Shown: positions 8,796-15,969 of the stretch, one piece after another | Numbering within the stretch: the stretch's first letter is position 1 | How the letters are laid out: each line of letters opens with the position of its first letter | DNA from: Alicyclobacillus tolerans | GTDB taxonomy: Bacteria; Bacillota; Bacilli; Alicyclobacillales; Alicyclobacillaceae | Assembly (NCBI RefSeq): GCF_021739485.1 | Contig: NZ_JAJFNK010000039.1 | Location: 1 to 48,332, forward strand | DNA: 48,332 bases | Reading direction: 5' to 3' | Position numbers and translations under genes: made by a program | The notes under the pieces: model-generated | The model's input: only the letters and a program-made list of their open reading frames with translations | What the model was told of the DNA's origin: nothing | Database searches by the model: none

Positions 8796-9260
8796 TTAAT
8801 ATTCTCCTTTTATGACAAAAAATGAACCCCGAATTGTTCCAGCTAGTTTAGACTTCTGCCTAGCAAATTTAAACTTACCTTCTAACTCCTTTGGTACCTC
8901 CATTCCCTCAGAAAGCTTAAAACCAACAGCCCGTTTCTTGGGGTCATCAACCGTATACATGACGTTGACCGCAAGACCGTCTTCATAAAAGACGTAGGCA
9001 AATTTGATATTTTCCACTTGAAAACGCGCTGTTTCTAAAGGTTTAGCCACAAACTCAATACCGCGTTCTTCTTTCAAAATACGGTTTACATAATCAAGTG
9101 TCTCCTGGCTTTCATGAGCGGGAACGACGATAAATTCATGCTTGTATTTGTTCATAAAGTAGCGGGCTTCATTGGCACGTAAACCAGCCAGCGCTTCTGC
9201 TGCAGGCGAAGACTCTAAACCAACCGTGGAGACATTTTTAAAATCAACGAGAATAGACAT
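8796..9260 (-). CDS. Conserved-looking hypothetical protein, 154 aa
   Basis: I do not recognise this family. The protein is soluble, without a signal peptide or membrane segment, and alternates predicted strands with charged helices: NRILKEERGIEFVAKPLETARFQV-type near residues 60-85, then FAYVFYEDGLAVNVMYTVDD in the middle. The C-terminus is basic (KFKFARQKSKLAGTIRG) and ends in a strand (SFFVIKGEY). ATG at 9260 has AGGAGGAG seven bases upstream, so translation is well supported. It stands alone between two non-coding regions. The composition suggests a small alpha/beta cytoplasmic protein; function unknown. Confidence 0.7.
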   Translation of the reverse strand: MSILVDFKNVSTVGLESSPAAEALAGLRANEARYFMNKYKHEFIVVPAHESQETLDYVNRILKEERGIEFVAKPLETARFQVENIKFAYVFYEDGLAVNVMYTVDDPKKRAVGFKLSEGMEVPKELEGKFKFARQKSKLAGTIRGSFFVIKGEY

Positions 9261-9440
9261 AACACGGCTCCTCCTGTTATCTCTTTATTTCTATTCTACA
9301 GTTCTACAGTATCCCCTTGCATTTTTAGCTCATACTGTTGTGGCACAAATGGCTGTCCAAGTCAATTTCCATGGAGCAGGAGGAGTGATTCCACTCTAGA
9401 TAAGATCCTCTATGGACTTGAACATCCATGTACTTGAATT

Positions 9441-9899
9441 TCAATGTACATGAACTTCAAAATCGTAATTTACAAAATTGTTGCCCCAGTGACCCGTGAC
9501 CTCATATGTGTAGTCACCCGGCGTCTTTGGCAATCTAAATGACGACTCGTTTAATGGTGTCGTCGACATCCGTTTTCCGTCAAACCAAACTGCTAATTCA
9601 AGGTTATTGGGCTTTTGAGCGAAGGATAGCATTACCTCGCCGCCAAGCGAAGCATCGTATTTTTTGAGATTCGCTGCAGGGTCGGATGCGGCATCCGCAA
9701 TGGAGGAATGATTCCCAACCGACCATTGATACCCGTTGACTACGGTTTGAATTTTCCGATCCCCAATTGTAACTAAAGCGTTTGGCGGTTGTGCAGTATG
9801 CGTCAAAACTGAAGTTGGAGGGGGTGTAACTTGATTGGCCGTCGCACAACCAGTCAGTGAAAGTGACACAAGCACGAGAAACACGACTGGATATTTCAA
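9441..9899 (-). CDS. Small lipoprotein with a beta-rich domain
   Basis: A 152-residue lipoprotein. The signal peptide MKYPVVFLVLVSLSLTGC contains an LTGC lipobox at residues 15-18. The mature part has NGYQWSVGNHSSIADAA and then alternating strands ending YTYEVTGHWGNNFVNYDFE. The start is TTG at 9899, preceded by AAGGGGTGAT, and no better start precedes the signal peptide. Upstream (9923-9951) is AGAAAC-17 nt-CGTCTA, a weaker match to the ECF-like promoters described around 32283-35304. Function unknown; envelope location inferred. Confidence 0.7.
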   Translation of the reverse strand: MKYPVVFLVLVSLSLTGCATANQVTPPPTSVLTHTAQPPNALVTIGDRKIQTVVNGYQWSVGNHSSIADAASDPAANLKKYDASLGGEVMLSFAQKPNNLELAVWFDGKRMSTTPLNESSFRLPKTPGDYTYEVTGHWGNNFVNYDFEVHVH

Positions 9900-9950
9900 A
9901 CGAGATCACCCCTTTTGAAGGTTAGACGCATGAGCATTGCGATTTGTTTC

Positions 9951-9996
9951 TGCAGACGTCCTTGTCACACAACTGCAGACTTCCTTGTCACACAAC
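9951..9996. repeat. Tandem direct repeat, 2 x 23 bp
   Basis: TGCAGACGTCCTTGTCACAC plus AAC (9951-9973) is followed at once by a copy with one change (9974-9996, TGCAGACTT...). It lies between the divergent lipoprotein and dehydrogenase genes. The rest of the roughly 300-nt gap holds an ACACAT-T-ATGTGT inverted repeat at 10032-10044 and no gene. Confidence 0.7.
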
Positions 9997-10216
9997 TTTT
10001 AAGCCATTGCGATCCGCGGACTTTTGCAGTGACACATTATGTGTGCAGCTAGAGGCGCCCCTCATCGCGTGTAAGGCTAATCCGCCGTTCCTTTGCAATC
10101 CAGTTAGAATGAGCACCATAATGTATTTGTGCAACCGTCCTTACACTCACTGTGGACGTACTCACAATGCCAACAGCACACATTGCCCTTGGGTCCAAAA
10201 CGAGGAGGTCAGGATC

Positions 10217-10960
10217 ATGGAAGGAAAAGTGGTTTTGGTGACAGGTGGTGGTCGCGGCATTGGCGCCGCAACCAGCAAGTTGTTGGCCAGTCGCGGAGCA
10301 AAAGTGGTTGTGAACTTCGCGCAAAACGGAGACGCTGCAAACCACGTCGTGAAAGACATTACGGGTTCTGGTGGCCAGGCCATAGCCCTCCAGGCAGATG
10401 TCAGGAATGACGTTCAAGTAAGTAACATGGTATCATCCATCCTCGACATATGGGGAACAGTGGATGCACTGGTTAACAACGCCAATATGTCTTTCGCCAT
10501 GAAACCGATTGCTGAGATGACATGGGACGAATTTGCGCAAAAGCTGAACGACGAAATGAAAGCCGCTTTTTTGATGACCAAGGCTGTAACGCCGATTATG
10601 GCAGCCAAACACTACGGAAGAATTGTCTATGTGGCCAGTGGTTTAGCACGGCGCCCAACACGACGGATGAGCGCTCACGGAAGCGCAAAAGCCGCACTGG
10701 TTCAATTTGCCCGTTACGTCGCCGAAGAATATGGCAGCCAGGGAATTACCGCTAACATCATTTCTCCGGGCCTCGTCATGACGGAAGCTACCCGTTTTCA
10801 ACCAGAGGAGAACCTGAAACGCATAGCCTCTCTCACTCCCTTGGGACATGTAGCAACGCCTGAGGATGTAGCCCAAGCCATCGCCATGTACTGCAGTGAC
10901 GGATGCCAGTTTGTGACTGGAACGTACGTCCCTGTCAACGGCGGCATGTCCATGGACTAA
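10217..10960 (+). CDS. Short-chain dehydrogenase/reductase family protein with His in place of the catalytic Tyr
   Basis: Rossmann-fold oxidoreductase resembling FabG, 247 residues. The nucleotide site TGGGRGIG lies at residues 9-16, and the acidic switch of classical enzymes is absent after strand 2 (VVNFAQNG), which suggests NADPH. The NNAG motif reads NNAN (87-90). Catalytic Ser141 and Lys158 are present, but the Tyr of YxxxK is His154 at exactly the expected spacing (S+13, K-4). The Asn of helix 4 may be replaced within KLNDEMK. ATG at 10217 follows GAGGAGGTCAGGATC, and an upstream extension is not credible. A strong terminator follows. The substrate is unknown, and activity may be altered or lost. 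Confidence 0.85.
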   Translation: MEGKVVLVTGGGRGIGAATSKLLASRGAKVVVNFAQNGDAANHVVKDITGSGGQAIALQADVRNDVQVSNMVSSILDIWGTVDALVNNANMSFAMKPIAEMTWDEFAQKLNDEMKAAFLMTKAVTPIMAAKHYGRIVYVASGLARRPTRRMSAHGSAKAALVQFARYVAEEYGSQGITANIISPGLVMTEATRFQPEENLKRIASLTPLGHVATPEDVAQAIAMYCSDGCQFVTGTYVPVNGGMSMD

Positions 10961-11035
10961 CTCTAAAGGAGTAAGAGACTTTTAAAACAGGCTTGCTCCT
11001 AGTCTCCTTCACTTCTATGACGATAGACTCGTCTT

Positions 11036-11062
11036 TGCACCCGTAAGGGTGCATTTGCTTTT
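11036..11062 (+). terminator. Terminator of the dehydrogenase gene
   Basis: TGCACCC, loop GTAA, GGGTGCA (11036-11053), followed by TTTGCTTTT on the plus strand. Classic intrinsic terminator. Confidence 0.75.
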
Positions 11063-11104
11063 GTGCCTGCGACATCATGAGCCAGATGGCTGGGTCCATC
11101 AAAA

Positions 11105-12334
11105 TCAAACTGACTCTGATGGATTCTTACGACGTTCTACAGACGACATCACCGCAAAACAGCAAAGTCCACCGAGAAGAATACCCGCAGAAGTCAGAAA
11201 AGCGGCCGAATAGGAAGCTAACTGAATGATGTAGCCTAATGAGGCGTAGGCCAACGCCATGCCGCCGTCAAAAGCGGTGTAGTATGTAGAGATGGCCTTA
11301 CCCCACCTGGCTTTCGGGGTTCGCGACACCGCCCAAGCCAAAGTGGCTGGCTGAACAGCTCCAAACCCGGTTGCAAACAACACCGCAAAAGCCAACATCT
11401 CTGGGAGGTTTCGCACAAGGTTAAGACCTACCATAGCCAATACCAAGAGCACTATTCCGGAAATAACCACCAAAGACTTTCCTCTTTTATCGTAAACGCG
11501 ACCCCAAGGTCCACGCGTGAACAAAAGTGTCAGCGCAAAGAAAATATAAAAATAAGCGTAATCCTGGATGCCAAGAAACTTGTGGGTCAAGCCTGCATGG
11601 CGAACGAACGTGGGCAGGTACCCAAGCACCGACGCGTAAGAAAAAGTAATCGTCAACAACACAAGCGACGGAAGAAAAGCTCGCGATTCCAACTGAAAAC
11701 GAATCTTCACCCGGCCCTCGCCTGCTGCTGGTGACACAGACGCGTTGCGCCTTTCCGGCACCCCCGTCAAGAACAGTAAGGCCGCCAGAGTACAAACCGC
11801 CCCGACGAGAAACAACCACGTATATTGAGTTCCCCTCGTAATGTAAACGCCAAGAAACGGACCGAAAGCCATAGCCAGGTCTGTGAAGTTACTGTAAAAA
11901 CCCATCGCTTCTCCACGACGATCCGGTGCGACAATGTCGTTTACCATGGTAGAGGCCGCCGTCGTGGACATGGACCACCCCACGCCTTGCACAATCCGTA
12001 TGAATATAATCACCCATAACGTATTCCCTGCCAAGTAGAGGAGGTTTGCCACGGTCATAAGGGCGAGACCGAACAACAGGATTTTTCTGCGGCCCAGGGA
12101 GTCAATCAGAGGTCCAATCACGGGGCGTGAGATAATAGCCGTGACGGTGAGGACCGCGAGCACAAAGCCGAGATCGCCAACTGTGGCCCCGTGAGCAAGC
12201 ACAAAAAACTGAAAGGTCGATGTCAAGAGGTAAAAGCTCGTAAAGAAAAGGAAACTGATGATATCCAACAGAATGTATTCTTTCGTCCAAAGGTGAGTAG
12301 AAGTTGGCGGCATAGGGTCCGTCGCGTCAGCCAT
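11105..12334 (-). CDS. MFS transporter, 12-helix
   Basis: Major facilitator superfamily transporter of about 409 residues with some twelve hydrophobic segments. Between helices 2 and 3 lies motif A (GPLIDSLGRRKILLFGL), with a related GRVYDKRGKSL in the second half, which marks the duplicated six-helix halves. I place the start at MADATDPMPP (12334), because the ATG 12 nt upstream sits directly against AAAGGAG. Drug or metabolite export is the usual role of this subfamily, but the substrate cannot be told. It is transcribed in the same direction as the GGDEF gene, 84 nt downstream of it. Confidence 0.85.
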   Translation of the reverse strand: MADATDPMPPTSTHLWTKEYILLDIISFLFFTSFYLLTSTFQFFVLAHGATVGDLGFVLAVLTVTAIISRPVIGPLIDSLGRRKILLFGLALMTVANLLYLAGNTLWVIIFIRIVQGVGWSMSTTAASTMVNDIVAPDRRGEAMGFYSNFTDLAMAFGPFLGVYITRGTQYTWLFLVGAVCTLAALLFLTGVPERRNASVSPAAGEGRVKIRFQLESRAFLPSLVLLTITFSYASVLGYLPTFVRHAGLTHKFLGIQDYAYFYIFFALTLLFTRGPWGRVYDKRGKSLVVISGIVLLVLAMVGLNLVRNLPEMLAFAVLFATGFGAVQPATLAWAVSRTPKARWGKAISTYYTAFDGGMALAYASLGYIIQLASYSAAFLTSAGILLGGLCCFAVMSSVERRKNPSESV

Positions 12335-12418
12335 TTGGACCTTCATCTCCTTTGCATACAGGACCGTATGTCTATGCAAAGTCTCATCAGGCGTTATTCA
12401 GCTTATTGGCATTTACCT

Positions 12419-13624
12419 TCATCTATGCTTAGCACGATACATCTCGATATCGGCATTTCTCATGAGGCTCTCCACCGAGTTCCCGTCTATCGGAAAACGC
12501 GAAACCCCCATGCTGGATGTCATGTGAATGACATGATCCCGGATGACAATGGGTTCCGAGACGGCATCCTCAATGCGTGCCGTCAAGTTCGTGCTGCCTT
12601 TCTCGTCGTAATAAAAAATAGTAAACTCATCTCCACCTAGACGAGCCACTATTCCGTTAGCTCCAACGATGTGTTTCAACCTTTTCGCAATTTGGATGAG
12701 AAGTAAATCTCCAACTTCATGTCCGAAAGTGTCGTTCACGTCTTTAAAATTATCCAAATCAAGCAGTATTAAGGTGTGTTCCTTCGTGGTTTTCCCGAGG
12801 ACTCCACGGACACATTGGTTGAACAAACGCCTATTTGGCAAGTCGGTTAATGGGTCGTGATAAGCAAGGTACTCGATTTTCTCTTCTGCCTCTTTACGAT
12901 CCGTGATGTCCCTGCCAACACCAATGGTCTGTATAATGGCTCCGGATGGATCTCGAATATATTGCACCGTGGTCTCATACCATCGATGTTCCCCGTTTTT
13001 GTGGCGCAGACGCCCTGTAAATCGCCGAGTGTCTCCGTCAGAGGCTAACGAATTTCGATAGTTTAACAGTTCCACATTGGTTTCAGGAGGATTAAAAACC
13101 TCCGCTGGCTTCCCAATTACCTCTTCCGGAGAATACCCGAGTAACACCTTTACGTTGGGGGATACATAGGTAAACACCCCCTGCGGTGACAGAGACGAGA
13201 TGATATTTTCTGACTTCTCGGAAATAAACACAAATAGTTCCTGAATACCTAACAATTTTCGACGCAGTGCTTTTTGCTCGGTGATGTCTTCGAACGTCAT
13301 GATGGTTCCCTGTTTTATAGCACCACTTACAAGTGGTAGGCACGTAACTCTTACATAAACCAGATGACCTTGATGGTGTAAAAGTACCCATTCCGTTCTC
13401 TCTCTGAAGTGCTCATCCAAGTTGCTCGGGTCAACGTTCGAATGGATCACATGACTCCAAGGTGTCTGTAATAGTTCGTTCAAAGTGTAGCCCAACATAT
13501 TTAAGGCCGACGTATTTGCACGTAAAAAGCGACCCTTCAAATCTACAACGCACATACCATCTGGATGATTTTCGAAAAAGTACTCGAAGAATCCATCTGA
13601 TGAAAGTAGATTATCCTCAATCAC
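12419..13624 (-). CDS. PAS-PAS-GGDEF diguanylate cyclase
   Basis: Predicted cytoplasmic c-di-GMP synthase, 401 residues, with no membrane segment. PAS domain 1 covers about residues 10-115 (FFENHPDGMCVVDLKGRFLRAN). PAS domain 2 with PAC covers about 135-245 (TYVSPNVKVLLGYSPEEVIG). The GGDEF domain (about 245-401) has HDPLTDLPNRR, the metal-binding DLDNFKDVND and an intact active loop RLGGDEF. There is no RxxD inhibitory site five residues before GGDEF, so product inhibition may be absent. The protein stops just after EMYRAKHR, slightly short of typical domains, and has no EAL domain. The start is GTG at 13624 with GGTGG eight bases upstream. Confidence 0.9.
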   Translation of the reverse strand: MIEDNLLSSDGFFEYFFENHPDGMCVVDLKGRFLRANTSALNMLGYTLNELLQTPWSHVIHSNVDPSNLDEHFRERTEWVLLHHQGHLVYVRVTCLPLVSGAIKQGTIMTFEDITEQKALRRKLLGIQELFVFISEKSENIISSLSPQGVFTYVSPNVKVLLGYSPEEVIGKPAEVFNPPETNVELLNYRNSLASDGDTRRFTGRLRHKNGEHRWYETTVQYIRDPSGAIIQTIGVGRDITDRKEAEEKIEYLAYHDPLTDLPNRRLFNQCVRGVLGKTTKEHTLILLDLDNFKDVNDTFGHEVGDLLLIQIAKRLKHIVGANGIVARLGGDEFTIFYYDEKGSTNLTARIEDAVSEPIVIRDHVIHMTSSMGVSRFPIDGNSVESLMRNADIEMYRAKHR

Positions 13625-13860
13625 TCATACGACCACCTTTCTGATATAAGAAAGGGAGCCTTCCTACAATCCTCTAGAAAAGCAGCCACTCAAACGTGTT
13701 TACCGATAAGGTACTGACTGTGCACCACCCTTTAACCGTTCCACTTGGCGCACTCGAAAATTGTCGGTCCTTGTCTTCATCTTACTTTGAAAACGCGTTC
13801 TGAGTAAATGCATGTGCAATGTAGTTTCTATGGAATTTCCTTAATGAACAGGGGCCAAAT

Positions 13861-13889
13861 CGTAACTAAATCGGCTTTTCCGCCGTCTT
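13861..13889 (+). promoter_or_regulatory. ECF-like promoter motif upstream of the 13917 lipoprotein
   Basis: CGTAAC (13861-13866), 17 nt, then CGTCTT (13884-13889), 27 nt before the start codon. This matches the motif found before the ECF sigma gene (TGTAAC-17-CGTTTA) in its core GTAAC and CGT and in spacing. Confidence 0.5.
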
Positions 13890-13916
13890 ATTGACGTGAC
13901 CAACAAAAGGAGGCAC

Positions 13917-15305
13917 ATGCTCGACGTGAAGAATCACTTGAAATGGTCGATCACGACTGCGGCACTTATCATGATTACGGGGACTCTAAGTGGTTGTTCA
14001 ACAGCCCATCACATGAGCGGATCGGAAAACGCCACGAATCCACCCAATCGGCGGTCTTCATCTGGCCACTCAGGCAGCGGACCACATAAGACTACAGCGA
14101 ACAAGCCCGCACCCAATACTGTGACAGCAGCTAACGTCTTAAGCGTCCGCATCGAGTCGGCACAAAGCATGTCTGTGAATGGGAACCACTTTACTCCACC
14201 GAAACTGATTCATGGCGTACTGGAGCCTGTTGTGGCGAAGGTTCAATTCACAAATATTCATGCACCGCTGTCTGTGAATGTGAACAGTCTGATGCTGGTC
14301 AACCCGTCGAGTCCAGTAAGCGGTGGGTTCGACTACTTCACATATGACGGAAAGACGTTCAAGGTAAACAGCAGCCTGCCAGGGAATTTTCCCGTCCGCG
14401 ATTCGTTGGTCTTACGGCAAAATTCCACCGTGACGTTTGTCGGCACCACCGGAACTCCCACGCCTGCACAAATTCGTGTTCAATTCATGTACAAAGACTC
14501 AAAGATTGGCTTGTACCCGGTCGCGAATGAGGGTACGCTTGATTTCGAAAACGGCTCTGTGAAGGTGGTGTCCACCCCATCGTACGCCTCCATTTGGAGT
14601 TCTACCGTGAATGAATCTATGCAGTATGTCTTGAGCAGAACCCACATTCCTTTGTTGGCTCCTACCTCCCCAACCTACGCTCCCACTCCGTACGGCACAC
14701 AGAAGATGGATGCCAAGGTGTCTGCCTCCCCTACCAGCTACAACGTTTATTTGGAATGGGCAAACGAGGCACTGCCCTTAAACAGTCCTGCACTCAACCA
14801 ACCACCTAATACGGCGTTGGCAAACTTGATTGGTGGGTTTAGAGCTCAGGTTTATTCCAACTCTCAAACAGCTCTGGAACAACTCAAGGCGCCAGAACGA
14901 GGTATCGATCCAGCCTACATTCGTCCTCCAACACACGAATCTGGAACCTCGGTGGGTCTGGGTCATGGTATCCAGGGGACGTTGTATCCATCTAAATACA
15001 ACCCGGTTGTTCAGTGGCACGAGGGGGAGTGGACCTTGCAGGTCACCGACATGGGAGCACAATACGACATTCAGGAAGCAAAAAAATTGGTCGCCTATTT
15101 TAACACGGCATTGTTACCGGAAACCGAGGGTGTTTTCGGCGTGAATCTCGCCGGTGATGGGGAACACACGTCCGCCAAATGGGTGTTCGGCGACGTTGTA
15201 TACAGTTGCAGCGACTATCACAGCGCGCTTCAAGCCGCAAAAATGGCGGTTTCAATGCGAACGTACCCCAGCGGGCAGCGCAAACCGTCGTCCTCCCACC
15301 CGTAA
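13917..15305 (+). CDS. Lipoprotein with C-terminal domain shared with the anti-sigma factor
   Basis: A 462-residue lipoprotein. The signal peptide is KWSITTAALIMITGTLSGC with lipobox LSGC at about residues 24-27, followed by a Ser/Pro/Thr/Asn-rich tether to about 70. A beta-rich middle part (75-300) is unrecognised. The C-terminal domain (about 335-450) carries VGLGHGIQG, VQWHEGEWTLQV, AKKLVAYFNTALLP and a final Trp-containing strand. It aligns with domains in the proteins at 29667 and 30953. ATG at 13917 lies only 3 nt from AAAAGGAGG; GTG at 13926 is the alternative. An ECF-like promoter motif precedes it. Surface location is inferred; molecular function is unknown. Confidence 0.8.
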   Translation: MLDVKNHLKWSITTAALIMITGTLSGCSTAHHMSGSENATNPPNRRSSSGHSGSGPHKTTANKPAPNTVTAANVLSVRIESAQSMSVNGNHFTPPKLIHGVLEPVVAKVQFTNIHAPLSVNVNSLMLVNPSSPVSGGFDYFTYDGKTFKVNSSLPGNFPVRDSLVLRQNSTVTFVGTTGTPTPAQIRVQFMYKDSKIGLYPVANEGTLDFENGSVKVVSTPSYASIWSSTVNESMQYVLSRTHIPLLAPTSPTYAPTPYGTQKMDAKVSASPTSYNVYLEWANEALPLNSPALNQPPNTALANLIGGFRAQVYSNSQTALEQLKAPERGIDPAYIRPPTHESGTSVGLGHGIQGTLYPSKYNPVVQWHEGEWTLQVTDMGAQYDIQEAKKLVAYFNTALLPETEGVFGVNLAGDGEHTSAKWVFGDVVYSCSDYHSALQAAKMAVSMRTYPSGQRKPSSSHP

Positions 15306-15318
15306 GCTTTAACTATGA

Positions 15319-15513
15319 CATCAAATTCCGTCGTACGTCTTCACAGGGCACCCGTTGAACCCGCCAAACAACTCCAGTGCTGACACTGAGCTAGTCCGTG
15401 GAAGCACATCCGATGGATACATCGCGATCCCTGACAAACCGGGTTGGGATATTACAATTACTTACCAAGGACAGAGTTCAAGTCACACCGTGCGGATTCG
15501 TATTCCGAAGTAG
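15319..15513 (+). pseudogene. Decayed fragment of an exported-protein gene
   Basis: An open stretch of 64 codons with protein-like composition (YVFTGHPLNPPNNSSADTEL..., GYIAIPDKPGWDITITYQGQ, ending HTVRIRIPK). It has no start codon with a ribosome site and no signal sequence. It begins just after the lipoprotein stop in another frame. I read it as the C-terminal remnant of a secreted beta-sandwich protein, or of a longer version of the preceding gene, but cannot name the family. Confidence 0.35.
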
Positions 15514-15602
15514 ACGAAACTGCACATTACAAAGTTGTCCACATCTGGTGGCTTGAGTATCTTTCCACAGGGCACTAGGCAGTGTAGGGGTTCGTCGGAA
15601 AA

Positions 15603-15818
15603 TCACTTTTTGACTGGATTGCCGATGGGGACAAGGTGACTCATCAAGCCGACTGGAAAAGTGTCATTCAGTCCAAACGTCATGTTGCCACCCGAATCCC
15701 AAGCCATAATTCTAGGATTTGCGACTCCCAGGCCGCCTGTCACCATATACACTTCATGGTCCTGTGGGTTTTGCTGAACGTGATACTGTTCAAAATCCCC
15801 TGTCTCCCTGCCCCTCAA
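15603..15818 (-). CDS. Possible small protein, 71 aa
   Basis: A minus-strand frame of 71 codons beginning at TTG 15818. GAGGAGAGG lies about 13 nt upstream, farther away than ideal. The middle reads HEVYMVTGGLGVANPRIMAW, with composition more protein-like than the neighbouring shadows. An in-frame stop 24 nt before the TTG limits it. No family recognised; it may be a fragment. Confidence 0.25.
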   Translation of the reverse strand: MRGRETGDFEQYHVQQNPQDHEVYMVTGGLGVANPRIMAWDSGGNMTFGLNDTFPVGLMSHLVPIGNPVKK

Positions 15819-15969
15819 AAGATACGTTCTTCCTCTCCTCTACAGCCTACACGAACGAACAACATCACCTCATGGTGTAGTTTTGTTCGCTGTTACAGAT
15901 TCTATGGTTAACGCGCGTATTTGTCTTCACATTGAAGATATGATACTGCTGCCAAAGGAGAGTTGGGGC

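Noticed and set aside
9400..9440. CATGTAC/GTACATG pairing after the small lipoprotein as a terminator
   Set aside because: The stem is weak and overlaps the stop codon region; no T-run follows on the minus strand.
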